Shown here: in pieces, positions 13,379-24,480 of the stretch | Layout of the letters: each line of letters begins with the position of its first letter | Numbering within the stretch: position 1 is the stretch's first letter | Source: Pithys albifrons albifrons | Taxonomy: Eukaryota; Chordata; Aves; Passeriformes; Thamnophilidae | Direction of reading: 5' to 3' | Assembly: GCF_047495875.1 (NCBI RefSeq) | Contig: NC_092479.1 | Span: 7,338,806 to 7,402,805, forward strand | DNA length: 64,000 nt | Position numbers and translations under genes: made by a program | Notes under the pieces: model-generated | Told to the model about the DNA's origin: nothing | The model's input: only the letters and a program-made list of their open reading frames with translations | Databases searched by the model: none

Positions 13379-13519
13379 GTAAAGCCAAAGCCAAGCAGGG
13401 ATCAGATGACAGCTCAGAGGAGAGCAGCAAGGAGTATGGTGAGGATGACGATGATGAAGAAGGAAATTACGAAATTGAGGATGATGAGGAAGACTTTGAA
13501 GGAGACAGTGAGTCAGATG
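13379..13519 (+). CDS. NOC2L: NOC2L coding exon d (acidic tail)
   Basis: A 141-nt exon entering in phase 1 and leaving in phase 1. The acceptor is ATTTGCAG at 13378 and the donor is GTGAGT at 13520. About half of its residues (23 of 46 complete codons) are Asp or Glu, including runs EDDDDEE and EDDEED, with Ser in between. In NIR/NOC2L the acidic C-terminal region is thought to help mask histone tails. The exon is recognised by position, phase and composition; acidic tails diverge quickly, so residue identity to mammals is weak. The phase match with both neighbours is the main support. Confidence 0.88.
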
Positions 13520-14782
13520 GTGAGTAGAGCACTGGGCAAAGGGGAGGGGAATTACTGACAGCACTGGTGAGTGAAGATTCCTTTGCTGCGTGAGCTGAGG
13601 GTGTCAGGAGGGACTTCACACACAGACACACCCCCTGGGTGGGGAGACCTGGCAGTTTTGAGTTACACCAAGAAGAGAAAGGGTTAAGGTCTCTTCAGGC
13701 CTCACTCTAGAAAGCCCCCAGTCCTTTTCATCTCTTTTCAGGGGCCTCCTGCAGTGAGGCTCAAACAAACTCCAAGTACAGCCCACCCCAAAGGGGTACA
13801 GAAGCCTGGAGATCAGAGAACTTGCTTGGAGGCTCCCTAGAGGTCACACACACGTGGGGTGTGCAGGGTGCACATCCCCCTTCATCTGAGCACTGCCTGG
13901 GCCATGGGGTGCTGCACTGGGTAGCCCTTTACTTGCTGCTCTCAGCAGGTCCCCCCTGGATAGGACTGGTAGGAGACCATGTCCAAATTCTGCATTTATT
14001 GGGGTTTCTGCACTGGACAGTGTACACAGAACCACTGACCAGCCTCTGGGTTTAGTCCTGGTCACTCCTGCCCGTTAGCTGGAATTGGTGGGTGTTGGGG
14101 TGAGAAGCTGCCAGATCAGTGTGCCCTTAAGAGACCAGAACAGCAGCTTTCTTTAAACGACAAGGCTGCCAGCTCTGTCACCAGAGCTGTGCTGGATGCC
14201 AAGCCAGGCTTTGTGCAGCTCAGGAGGGAGCATCTTCCCCTTCCATCCCCTGCTCAGCCCCAACCACAATCAGCATGGTCATGCCTCTGCCTGCCAAGCC
14301 CCTCAGCTGATGGAGCAGGGACACTCTGGCCCTGCCAGGGGCTGCTGTGGGGCTTCTCTGATGGTTTTTGTGCCACTGCTTAGGCCCTAAAAACCATTTC
14401 CCACCTGTGCTCCCCACTCTTTGGGGAATAGTTTAGCAAGTCAAAGGTTTGCTGGTACCTGTGACAGCTCCTTCCTGTCACCTTTCAAAGCCCAGCCTGA
14501 CATCTCCAGTGAGGAAGACTGACCTGAGCTGGGAGGGATGAAGGTTTGGGGGGTTCTGGTGCCCTCCAGTTTTTCCCTTATGTTTTTCCCTCAGGTGTAA
14601 GAGTTTGGGCTCAGGTCCCTCTGAGCCAGTGCTGTGCCCGCACCCTGCAGCGCTCCGGGAGCTGCAGAGGTGCCAATAAATTAATGAGTGTCTGGGATTA
14701 ATTAGTCATGAGTTGCCTTGACTCCCCTCATGCTTGCTCCAGTAAAGCAGATTTACACCTCTCTGTCTTTTATCACCCACAG
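13520..14782 (+). other. NOC2L last intron (1.3 kb)
   Basis: Intron between the acidic-tail exon and the terminal exon. At 14672-14710 it has a short AT-rich cluster with AATAAATTAATGAG and GGATTAATTAG. This combines overlapping ATTA homeodomain cores with a TAATCC site on the minus strand. Otherwise I see nothing of note. Confidence 0.75.
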
Positions 14783-14928
14783 AGGAAGGCGAGGAGGACA
14801 CTCAGGATTCCCAAGGGCCACGGAAGCAGAGGAGCTGCCCCCAGGGGATGTCACGCTCTGACCTGGAACAGCTTGCCCAGGGCGAGGAGGACATCGTGGA
14901 GGACCTGGCCTTCTCTGATGATGACTGA
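14783..14928 (+). CDS. NOC2L: NOC2L terminal coding exon with stop
   Basis: The last coding exon starts after the acceptor ATCACCCACAG and enters in phase 1, completing a GAG codon. It encodes EGEEDTQDSQGP, then SDLEQLAQGEEDIVEDLAF and ends SDDD with TGA at 14926-14928. The LxQLAQGxEDxxEDL pattern and the final acidic S-D/E-D-D match the C-terminus of human NOC2L, which confirms the chain of exons. The 3' untranslated region follows in the same exon. Confidence 0.93.
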
Positions 14929-15180
14929 GCTCCCTCACAGCCTCCCTTCTGTACAGATCCCTCACAGACTGCATTCCCTGAGCCTGCAGCACCTGGAGCA
15001 GGTGGTAAGAGCCAGGAACACGGTGGGTGGGAGCCAGCCCTGGGTGCCACCGAGGACTCGCTCAGTGACGCAGCAGAGGCACAACTTGGACTCTCAGCTT
15101 TTTCTACCAGTTATGTTTTTGGTAACAATAAAACTGTGGTCATGTCAAGGCCAGTAAAACTGCTCAGCAGAGGTAATAAA
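14929..15180 (+). terminator. NOC2L: NOC2L 3' UTR and polyadenylation signals
   Basis: A short 3' UTR follows the TGA. A canonical AATAAA sits at 15127-15132 and a second at 15175-15180. The first is followed by a GT-rich stretch (TGTGGTCATG), which is the usual downstream element. Cleavage is therefore expected near 15150, with a possible weaker site near 15195. The UTR of about 200 nt is short, in keeping with a housekeeping gene. Confidence 0.75.
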
Positions 15181-15844
15181 AAGCCCTCATTAAAAATCTG
15201 CTTTAAATAGCACAGGGTTCAGTTTCAGCTCCTGCTAAGTGAGCTGAGCAAGGGAAGTACAGATTTTTTGGGGAAGGTTGCTCCTCTCTGCTCCACCAAT
15301 CACTCCTGTCACCCCATGTCTTGCTCTGGGGCCCTTATCCTGTTGCCAAGAAGGTCTTAAGAATTGCACAGTGTGTTTCAGAGCTTTGTAGCTTCACTGG
15401 AAGTCTTTATCAGCTCAGTCAAGCTGGCTGTAAGTGTAGCACAGTGTTGTGGGGTGTTGGCTTCATTCAGAGTTTGTTCTGTCTTTTGGAGTTTAGCAGC
15501 AGGAATAGGAGGAGTAGGGAATGCTTCTTCAGTTACAGGAGTTACTAGACCTGCCCCCAGATACTTCCTCTCTTCAGGAAGGTTAACCTCAGAAATTAGT
15601 AATTTGAGGCTTATTATTAACATCATTATTATTGTCATTATTTATAGCCCACTGTAAGGGGGCCAGAGGGGGCTGGCTGCCTTCTGCCAGCTATGAACCA
15701 ACCCTTGGATTGGTTATTAGCCCAGAAATGTGGCTCCCTGATGCACCAGGAGTTACCAATACCCACAGTACAACACGTGGCCCCACTGTACATACAGTGA
15801 AAGAAAGGAGAGAGACACTTCTTGGTTAAAGCCAGGTACCATTT
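15181..15844. other. Gap between the convergent NOC2L and SAMD11 ends
   Basis: About 0.7 kb lies between the last NOC2L poly(A) signal and the inferred SAMD11 cleavage region. It includes an ATT/ATTATT-rich tract at 15597-15650. No gene is seen. Read-through transcripts from both sides could overlap here. Confidence 0.6.
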
Positions 15845-17211
15845 GTAAATTAAGTGTTTTTCTTTTTTATTTAAATTGATTGCTGGAAAGCATTTGTATC
15901 GTGATGTGATGGATAATGACTTTTTTTCCTTTTTTTACAATATAAAGAAGCTAATGTACCACCAAGCTATTTTGTAAGAAAAACGGTAGCACGTGCAACG
16001 TTTAAACAAAACCAAAAAAAAAAAAAAGGGGGCAGGGGAGAGAGAGAGAAAAGTACCACATGTGATTGTTGTTCACAACTGTACAAGTCACAGGAGGTCA
16101 CCCCCAGGAGTTCCCAGCTCATTCACAGTAGTAAAAACTCTGCCCATTGTTTTTAGCCTGACCCCCCCCCCAGCATCCCTCCCCTCCTCTGGAACGCTCA
16201 GGGATGTGTCTCATGGTCCACAGCAGGCCAGAATGTGCAACTACATCCACCTCTGTAACAAGGCTTTAAGAAGAAAAACCAACCCCAGGAACACAAAACC
16301 CCCACCCCAGATGTATAAATGAGTCTGTTGGACACATGAGGAGGGAGCGGCCACTCTGGAGTGAGGCTGTGACCCTTCATCCCACCAAAGCACACACTTT
16401 TTTCTTCTGCTCTTTAAAACAAAACATCTAATGGAAAAAAAACCCACTTCTGCAGGGCTGGAGCACAGGCAGAGTCCATTCTGCTGTGTGCTGACAGAAC
16501 CCCGTGCCAGGGCAGGGGCCAGCACGGAGCCGCCGGTGCCGTACCATCTGCACGGAAGTAAACATGGACGGGAACTTGCCTTTTTATTCCTTTTTTTTTT
16601 CTTTTCCTTTTTGTCTGTCTTTGGTATTGTTTTCATAGTTGCTAGAGATGCATAGACACCTGAATGAGGAACTGTGCACAGTTTCCAGGGAGGAGGAGAC
16701 ATCTGGGAAGGTGGTTGGTGTGATTATTTTTCTTATGGGTTTTTTTGCTCAGGGGTGCTGAGTACCATTGGAAGGAGCAGAGCCCCTTCCCCTTCCCTGC
16801 TTGGGGTCACACCCAGGAGATCCTGACAGCCAGGATGAGGCAAAGAACAGTGTTCATTCCCTGTCCAGGGCTCTCCATCCATCTCTGAGGAGCATGAAGG
16901 GGTGAGAAAGGGAACAGGAATGCTGCAGCCATCCTCCAGAATCCTTCTCTTCACTTGCGTTGTCTCAGGACATCTTTGGATCATTTTCTTTTCCTTCCCT
17001 TCTTTTTTTACAGTTTTTAAATCTTCTGTGTGTTTTTTAATTTTCCCAAACAAACCAAAAAAAAAGCAAATTCATCTAAAAAAGAAAAACTGAAACCTCC
17101 CTTTCCTCCCTCACTCCTGCATCTCCTTCCGCTGGCAGGAGGCTCTGGCGTTAACCCTTCGGCTTGTCCCACTGGATTCCAAGTCCCAGAAGCAGCTGGA
17201 GGTGTCCACAG
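15845..17211 (-). terminator. SAMD11: SAMD11 3' UTR with candidate polyadenylation signals
   Basis: On the minus strand, signals follow the stop at 17212 in this order: ATTAAA at 17041-17036, AATAAA at 16588-16583 and AATAAA at 15871-15866. The last is followed by A-rich and T-rich sequence typical of a distal end, so the 3' UTR may be about 0.6 to 1.4 kb long. The UTR has long A/T homopolymers (a T-run on the minus strand at 16012-16027) and a C9 run near 16162. Which site is used cannot be told from sequence. Confidence 0.6.
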
Positions 17212-17460
17212 TTAGGACGGAGGTTTTGTGGTGTCGTTGAGCCCGGGGAGGAGGGAGGGGTTCCCGTTTTCCTGCTTTGGGGAGCCCCGGCTGGCAGAGG
17301 GGATGCTGCTCCCGAAGGGCGAGGCCACGCTGCCCGTGGACGCCGGTCGGAGCTCGGCCGGGGGCACGTCCCGCTCCGGGGGCCGCAGCCCGGGGGGCTG
17401 CAGAGGGAAAGCCATGGGGAAACCTGCCATGTACAGCACTCTGCCCACTCTCTTGGCCAC
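17212..17460 (-). CDS. SAMD11: SAMD11 terminal coding exon with stop
   Basis: The last coding part is 249 nt, phase 0, with acceptor TCATTTCTTACAG and the stop at 17214-17212. It starts VAKRVGRVLYMAGFPMAF, then PLQPPGLRPPERD, and further on SRGSPKQENGN before the stop. Human has VARRLGRVFYVASFPVALPLQPPTLRAPERE and SPKQENG near the end, so the C-terminus is conserved. The SPKQENG motif resembles a SUMO-site-like stretch around a lysine with an acidic residue two places on, but this is only a suggestion. The exon is GC-rich in the middle. Confidence 0.95.
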   Translation of the reverse strand: MAKRVGRVLYMAGFPMAFPLQPPGLRPPERDVPPAELRPASTGSVASPFGSSIPSASRGSPKQENGNPSLLPGLNDTTKPPS

Positions 17461-19091
17461 CTGTAAGAAATGAGAGGAAAAAAGGGGGGTGTGGGTTAAA
17501 GGCAGGAAGGTGCAAATAGGTAAAATGTTCGTAAACGTCTAGAGAATCCTGCAGATTTTCATGCGTGTTTTCAGGTTTGTTTTCCTGCAGGAGGCCAGGG
17601 TTTGTATCCAAAGGGACCTGTAGATAGAAGAGGTAGGTTGCTCAGAGAAGCTGTGGATGCTCCATCCCTGGATGTGTTCAAGGCTCTGAGCAACCTGGTC
17701 TAGTGGAAGGTGGCCCTGCCAATGGCAGGGTGTGGAAGGAGATGAGCTTTAAGGTCTTTTCCAACCCAAACCATTCTGGGAGTCCATGGTTACATCACTG
17801 GAATGAACCACTACCATTCCCAATCCACCTAGAAGACAAATCAGGGCAAGTTTTCACCTCTTCTACAGAACTCTGTCCTGTGCTCTCCAGCTGTCTTACT
17901 GGGCAATGTGGTGTGTGGCACAAGATCTGCCCCTGAATCCACATTTTCCAGGCTGCAGGTGGGCTGGGACACCCCCAGGTAAGGAGTGCTGACTGATTCC
18001 AACTCCTTCAGTCCTTTCATTAACAGGGTGGACAGTCTGATAGAACTCTGCTCTGCTGCTGATGGCACAGCACACCATGTCCACTTTAGAAGAGCAGAAT
18101 TGCTCCTAGAAGGGCAAAGGCTGGGCTGGATAACACCGAGAACAAAAACCCTGCTGCAGAGAGGCTGCTGTTCCCTGCCCAGGCAGCTCTGAGCCTGCAC
18201 CTCTCCCTCCTGCAGCCCCAGCCAGCTCTCCTGCAGCAGTTCTTGCCTCCCAGCAAGGGCCAAAGGCCCCACAGCCTTCCAGCACCTCCACAGCTGGTTC
18301 ACATTTGAGCTTAAACAAAAACACAGGCTGGTGTTCAACCCAGACAACTGCCATATTATTCAGTGAGCAGCATCAGTGCTCCCCACTTACCCCCCCAGCA
18401 GAGCCTTATTATAGAACTTTAAACACTATTGATTAAATGGAAGTGGGTTTTTCTAGTTCCAGCCCATATCTCATATTCCACCCCACAAACCCAATCTTGG
18501 AATGTCTGTGAGCTATTTGACATTCTCTTGTTTTTTAAGAAACACAAGAGTTTTATTTCCTACTGAATTGACCCACAGGGAACAATTGCCCACAGAACCT
18601 TTTTATTAGCCCCCTCATAAACAGGGAGGGCTGGAGGGAAAGTAGTAAAGTTGCTCTTATTGTTTTAACATAATCTAACCAATGTAGAGCCTGTGGGTTT
18701 GGGGACCTGTGCCAGAACTGTGACTGTCCCTGCAGGCCCTGGACGTGCACATGACAGTCACAGCCCCTTCCCTGACACAGCTCCCTGGGGAATGCACAGC
18801 ACAGCCTCTGCTTCACATGTGTCAGAAGTGATTTTCTGACCATTACATGGAAAAAAATGAAGCCAGGGGAGATGTTCTCCTATATTTGAGTCCCACTGAG
18901 GGGAAGTGGCAGCAACAGGAATGGAATCACCATGGCTGGCTGTGAGGGAGGCAGGAAAACAGCAAAGTAACTGTAGGACAGCAGAGGCTTAATAAATTAT
19001 ATTCAATAAACCACATCTCTTGACAGCCCCATTCTGGTTAGACACAACTTTAAATCACACTATGTGCTGCTACAGAGGAGATTTTTCCTAC
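17461..19091 (-). other. SAMD11 intron (1.6 kb)
   Basis: Intron before the terminal exon. It contains a plus-strand CR1 3' end at 17637-17795, listed separately. Nothing else stands out. Confidence 0.8.
17637..17795 (+). mobile_element. CR1 LINE 3'-end fragment
   Basis: Sense-oriented CR1 3' end with GATGCTCCATCCCTGGATGT, GTTCAAGGCTCTGAGCAACC, TGGTCTAGTGGAAGGTG, and AGGTCTTTTCCAACCCAAAC followed by CATTCTGGGAGTC. The terminal ATTCTATGA repeat has decayed. It is antisense to the host gene SAMD11. Confidence 0.9.
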
Positions 19092-19202
19092 CTGTGACCT
19101 TATCTTCAGGGCAGGTCCAAGTTTCAGCCCCATGTTGTTCAGTAAGTGCTCTTCTGTCAGGAGGGGCAGGGTCTCCCCATCAATGGCCTGCTCTCGGAAT
19201 AC
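19092..19202 (-). CDS. SAMD11: SAMD11 coding exon, second half of SAM domain
   Basis: A 111-nt exon, 37 codons, phase 0 at both ends, with acceptor GTTCCCTGCAG and donor TCACAG/GTAGGA. It encodes VFREQAIDGETLPLLTEE, then HLLNNMGLKLGPALKIRS and Q. This is the classical SAM C-terminal half: F.EQ.IDG..LLLL.E.HL...MG.KLGPALKI. It matches human SAMD11 almost residue for residue. The IDG loop and the GPALKI helix make the end-helix surface used for polymerisation. Confidence 0.98.
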
Positions 19203-22200
19203 CTGCAGGGAACCACAACACAGGTCCAGGCTCAGAAATGCTACTGACACACCTGATGGACTTTTCCTGCACTTGCACAGAAGGGCACTGGGGAAAAGGT
19301 GAACTCAAAGAGCCTCAGTGGTGAGGTTGGCCCTTATTTATACACCAGAGGTATTTACAGTCCTGTATCCACAGTCAGAAGCCAATGAATTAAGAGGAGA
19401 CACACACGGGCATGGGAATTAGGGCTGGTTGGGATAGTTTACATAAAACAATACTTTTTTCCCTTTTTTTCTCAATGTTGGGATGGGGTGTGAAGTTTTT
19501 CATCCCAGATTTAGCAGCCAAACCAACTGTCCTAAGTGCAGCTCTCTCAGTAAGCCTGGTGTTTGTTTGGTAGCAGATTTGAGAAGAATGACATGCCCAA
19601 CTCCAAAAAAGGGCAGAAAGCAGGAGAAAATATTACATCTTGGCAAATCCAATGTCACTCACACTTGTATGGATATTGGGACAAAGTTGACCCAATAGAC
19701 TCCAAAAAGTATTTGCAGTCTTCAGTGAGGCAAATGCCATGGAAAACGGAGGGATTGCTTGCTCATGCCTTTCCTTCTCAAAGCTGCTAATTCCCAGTCT
19801 CCAGCCAAAATAGACAGAAATGGATTCATGTGCAGCCACTTCTGTACTGTTCTCTGTCTCCTCCTTTGCCTGTCAGGTATCAGCACCATCCCTACAACAC
19901 ATGAGCAGCCTGCAGAGTGCAGCCCATCCTGCTCCCAGAACACCCACTGGGATCAGGGAGGATGATCCCTCCTCACTGGTCTGTTATAACACTCAGCCCT
20001 TGTTTTTTACCCAATGCTAATAAATATTGCAGTGCCACAGTGCTGCTGGAGGGAGCCCAGCAGGACCACTGAGCATGGCAGGATCCCACAGGGTGACCTG
20101 GCCTTCAGACAGTACCATTAACTATCACAGGGCTCTTCTCCCTCACCTCATTAGCTGAGGGAAGCAAGACCTGGTGATGTGCACACACAAATGGCAGCAG
20201 GGCTGGTACAGTCGTAGAAAACAATATCAACACATAATATCAACACATTAATACACCCAGCCATGCACAACTGCACCATCTTAACACATTATTAAGGAGG
20301 GGGAAAAAAAAGCCCTTTGGTTTGCCTCTATCTATTCCAAGTGACAGGGTCACGCAAGAGTTTTCCACCTAATATGTGCCCTGCTAGCAGGGTTATGGTC
20401 TGGCTGTGTGGTCTTATTGCTCCATTCTTCACACACAGTGCAGGTGACACTCCCACCAACCTCCTCGGGGTGTTTATTTGCACCAACAGGCTCCATTTCC
20501 ACAGTTAATGGACACCCTTTGGTAATGGAGCCACCAGCTCCCCGTGGCTCTGGGAGGTGTCACTCAGCTCCCTGTTTTCCTTGCTACCCCCCCTGCCTTC
20601 CCTCATTGCCCCCCAACCTCCTCAGCGTTTTTCCCACCCCAGCTCACAGCTGATGCTCCTCCAAATGAGCTGTGGGGCTGATCCTCACCCTCTCTCCCTG
20701 CAATGGCTCACACACACTGTTACTAATCCCTATGGGAAAGGGGGTTAAATTCACCCCAGTGGATTCTTTTCCAGCAGCAAACCCCAGCCTGGAGCCATCC
20801 CTTTGCAGACTGGCAGGGGCTGTTGGGGAGCCAAGTGGGTTTTTTTTATTGCTGGGCTCCTCCAGCAAAGCTGCTCAGGGCTGCAGCACATGTTGCTGCT
20901 CTTTGACCCAGCAAAACTTACTACACCAATTTCTTTTCCCTCCTCTGCAGCCAACATGGCCAGAAGCCAAAATCCTCCTCGCTCAGCACTAAAACACTCC
21001 ACAAAAAGCCTGAACTTGGGAAAAACATCCCCTTTGGGTGTCCCACAGACACAGCTTTGCAGAGACAAAGCTGAATACTCTCCAGGTCATGGCAACTTTT
21101 GTTTTTGCCCAAGTTGTTTTGCTTGCCTGAAACTTATTTCTAAATGCACAGCATTCCACCAAAGCTTGCAGGGTTTTCCTGGCAGGAGCAGCCTGCAGAG
21201 CAGTGCCAGACCTCCCCAGCAGCTGCGGGTTTGGAGCAGGGAACAGAGACAGCTCTGCAGTTCAGGGCCACGGGGCTGGGTCACCCCTGAACACGGGCAT
21301 GTTCACATAGTAAAAAATCTGTTAAACACCCAACCATGGCATAAAACACATCATTCCTCAGAGCCACAAACCCCCACACAGTGCAACACAGCCAGGCCCT
21401 GCCAGGGGCTGTTTGCAGCAGGTCCCATCACCATCAAATATTCTACTTGGGCTGCACTGGGAGGATTGCTGAACCTCAGCTATTGATTCCTTCCCCTCTG
21501 GTGCACCAGGTGGCATGGAAGGTGTAAATGGATGATCCTCCTGCTGCAAGGGGTTGTAAAGATTTCTGCACATTTCCTACTGGTCTGATTCAGAAGCTTC
21601 CAGGCACCTCTGATTGTCCTTCCCCAGCACAGGAATGCAGATAAACTGCAATGCCACCAGTGCAAGGGCACTCCTCTGGGCTGGGGGTAACAGGCAATGT
21701 GAGAAGCTGGTTTTCTTTTTAGAGCCTCTTGCTTGAGCTCTCATCAACACACACTGCAGCCCACACATGCACACTCATGAACCCACCCTCATCCTCACTA
21801 AACCCAGTTCCTGAACTCCCCTCTGCATGCACAGATGCTCCCATAAACATCCATGATCCATCCATCTCTTTTTATCCAGAATCCTTTGCCTCCTTCTGCC
21901 ACAATCAGAACCTGACCTTTCTCCCTGCCACACATCCCTGGCCCTGATCCAGTCCTAAGCACTACCCAAATCCCTGTCATTCCACTTGGGAAGGTTACCT
22001 TGTCCCCCATCTCCATAACAAACATTACCTTTCCTCAATCCCCAGCACAGCTGTTTGCTCCAAAGCAGGACTGGTTTTCACAAAGCATGTTGTGATGGGA
22101 TTAACATCCTGGTTTGGGGGCAGGGAAGGACAGACTTTAGACTGAAAGCACATTATCCATCACCTGAGCAAGGAGAGGGAGGTGTGGGGTTGATTCCTGG

Positions 22201-23298
22201 GTTCTGCTGCTTCCCCATCCCTCTGGGGGTGCACTTTTCCCCATGGCACTGGACTAAATCAACATAACCTACAGGGAATTGCTTCACCTTTCCCAAAATG
22301 CCTGGGGACAGGCTCAGCTCTGGGAAAAGGCACTTCACTAATGCACACAGAGACACAGCACAGGTCAAAGAGAGGGGCAACAGGTTAGAAATCCCATTTC
22401 AGCCAGCCTGGATGTCACAGCACAGCTCCTGCTCTCCCTCCTCCCTTCCCAGATCTGTTCTCAGCCTCAGATGTCTCCCTACTGAAAGGCTGGATTGTCC
22501 TGAACTCTGGCCCTTTGCCTCCCTACCTCTGCCACTTCCAGTCCTTCCCTTACACATCCTCTTACCAGGCTGCCCCAGACAGCTCAAGTATCCCTGCACT
22601 GAGGAGTATCCCTCGATGGCACATTGATTGTGGCCTCAGGCAGATGTGAAGGCAAGAACACAGAGGGTTGGGTTTTATATTGCACCTCCCAACTTGTGGA
22701 GCCCCACTAATGATTGAGGTTCCAACTCAACTGTCATGAACTATCAGTCACCATTGAGGTTATTTTGATGCCTGTGCAGGCACAGGGTCCCCCCCAACCC
22801 CACTGTGTCCCCACAATGTGCTGGGGGCAGCAAAAGAATAGAAACACAACACCTTCTGCCAGGCTGGTTGGCACCACGGGCTGCCCACTCCAATTTAGGG
22901 ACCCCCTGGTACCCACCCCACACAAAGTCACCATGGAACATCTGCAGCTTCTGCAAGGAGCTGGAAGTGAGACACAAGCAACACAAAGCCACTAACCATG
23001 ATGAGCTCAGGTGTTCACTCCTAACCTTGCCCCTAATCCCATCCTCTTCCACTGAATTCCCTCCTTATTTCTGTCCATCTACAAGACTCATCAAACACCT
23101 TCTCAGGGTCTTCACCAGCAGCAGAGTTAGCAATATACTGGGGAAAAAACCCAAAAAGCTTCAAGCCCTGCAGAGCTCTGAGATGCACCTTCTATAGGAG
23201 GGGCAGTGCAAGTAAAACAGGCAGAGAAGGGAGGGAGAGAACGGGGCTCACAGGGAGGATGTTCCTCCAGGGACATTCCTGAGGCTGTTCAGATTTAC
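19203..23298 (-). other. SAMD11 intron splitting the SAM domain (4.1 kb)
   Basis: A phase-0 intron inside the SAM domain. It is pyrimidine-rich on the plus strand. No repeat family or conserved element is recognised. The 227-aa plus-strand frame at 20803-21486 has no family resemblance and is a chance frame. Confidence 0.75.
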
Positions 23299-23423
23299 CT
23301 GAGTGTACTCGGTGCAGCCAGACAAGTTGGACACGAAGCTGCAAACATCCTCCACTGTCCATTTGCTGATGTCTTCCAGCGCAGGGCTCTCCTCACCATC
23401 CAGAAATAGACCTCCCATGGTGC
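23299..23423 (-). CDS. SAMD11: SAMD11 coding exon, first half of SAM domain
   Basis: A 125-nt exon, phase 1 in and phase 0 out, with acceptor AAACAATCCAG and donor ACTCAG/GTAAAT. It encodes TMGGLFLDGEESPALEDI, then SKWTVEDVCSFVSNLSGC and TEYTQ. The WTVEDVCSFV motif is helix 1 of a Polycomb-type (polyhomeotic/SCM-like) SAM domain. The Trp and the SGC.EY segment are hallmarks of SAMD7/SAMD11. These SAM domains form head-to-tail polymers (family knowledge). Confidence 0.97.
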
Positions 23424-24279
23424 CTGGATTGTTTGGAGTCGAGGGGGGAGTAGGAAGGAGGGAGGAGAAAGAAACATAAATCATTAAAATCCCACACGAA
23501 CAACAACTAGCCTGCAATCTGAATATTTTTCTCTAGCCACACATTCATCTTTAATGACCTGTCAATTAAAGCACTGGGCAGGGTCAATTCATAGGCCTCT
23601 TCCTCCTGGAGGTCCCCAGCTTAGGGAGGGGGACAGGGGGGAAGGAAAAATCTGAGCTAATGCATTTCATGTGTTTAATGTTCTTCAGCTGCAGAGGAAA
23701 AAAATAGGGGGAGGGAAGAGAGGGGGAAAAAAACCCTGAAGGAGTGTTTCTCTACAGGCACTACAAAGAGGAAAACTCTGCCTGCCCCGTGGGCTCCTCT
23801 CCCCCAGCTCTTCTCCTGCCGACGTGCTCTGAATGCCAACAAGCCCCAGCACCTCTCCCTGGTGGAGTGGGAGCCACTGGGGAACTCTTGCTCTTTCCAA
23901 GTGTTCGTTTCTAATCCAGCCCAGCCTGAAATATCCAAGGGCTGACTCTGCCTCAGGCTCGGGATCTGCTGGGCATCTCTCTCGGCCAGGCGTGTGACGG
24001 GTGACGGGCTGACCCTGCCACCCCCGTGACAGGGCACAGACAGCACAGCCCGAGGTGTCAACGCTCCGAAACGCAACAGCGGTTCAGGTCCCAGCCCTGT
24101 CAGCACCGAGGAAGGTGATGGGCTCCAAGGGGGTGGGGGAGCCCCCCCAGCATCACCAGTGTCTGACAGCATGGGGGGTGTGTGCAGGGAGAGGAGCTGC
24201 AGAGGCACAGGAATGAAAATGGGCAGAGAAACACCAGCAAAGTAACTCACATCTGCTGTGGGTGTACAAGGGAAAGCAC

Positions 24280-24480
24280 AGACAAGTAATGAAGGAACTA
24301 AACTCCAGAAAACTCTGGAGTTGGAGCAGGTGGAGAAAAACCTTATTAACCTGTGGAACTCACTACTGTGATATTTAGACCAAGAGACCACAGGGACAGT
24401 TACAGGGATATGAACATCCAGGATTATCAGGCAGAGAAAGAGTTTATGAGGGGTATGAACTGTTCCATTTCAAGGCATGA
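24280..24480 (+). mobile_element. Possible old CR1/L3-like LINE fragment
   Basis: The phrases TTATTAACCTGTGGAACTCA, CTACTGTGATATTTAGACCAAG, GATATGAACATCCAGGATTA and GGTATGAACTG recall the 3' region of ancient amniote CR1 elements (a GTGGAACTC...CC followed by GATAATGA-like text). The copy is strongly diverged, so the family assignment is tentative. Confidence 0.35.

Larger units (their letters stand above)
1..15180 (+). other. NOC2L: NOC2L gene, 3' part (gene span, partial at 5' side)
   Basis: Five coding exons (974-1117, 5848-5961, 9247-9382, 13379-13519, 14783-14928) join in one frame to give the last 226 residues of NOC2L. All borders are AG/GT and the phases are 0, 0, 1 and 1. NOC2L is the vertebrate homologue of yeast Noc2, which pairs with Noc1 or Noc3 to move pre-60S ribosomes from nucleolus to nucleoplasm. 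The vertebrate protein is also known as NIR, a nuclear inhibitor of histone acetyltransferases that binds p53. The window holds the end of the Noc2 homology region and the acidic tail; the N-terminal two thirds lie before position 1. Its neighbour SAMD11 converges from the other strand, as in human. Recognition rests on remembered similarity to human NOC2L, not on a search. Confidence 0.93.

Noticed and set aside
14990..15030. Possible splice donor GGTAAGAG in the NOC2L 3' UTR
   Set aside because: It fits a donor loosely, but a clear stop and poly(A) signals surround it and no acceptor follows before the gene end.
20803..21486. 227-aa plus-strand open frame
   Set aside because: Intronic, antisense to SAMD11, no recognisable domain and no conserved signature.
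23675..24391. 238-aa minus-strand open frame in a SAMD11 intron
   Set aside because: No family resemblance, low-complexity ends and no exon-like splice borders; it sits between two exons that already join in phase.
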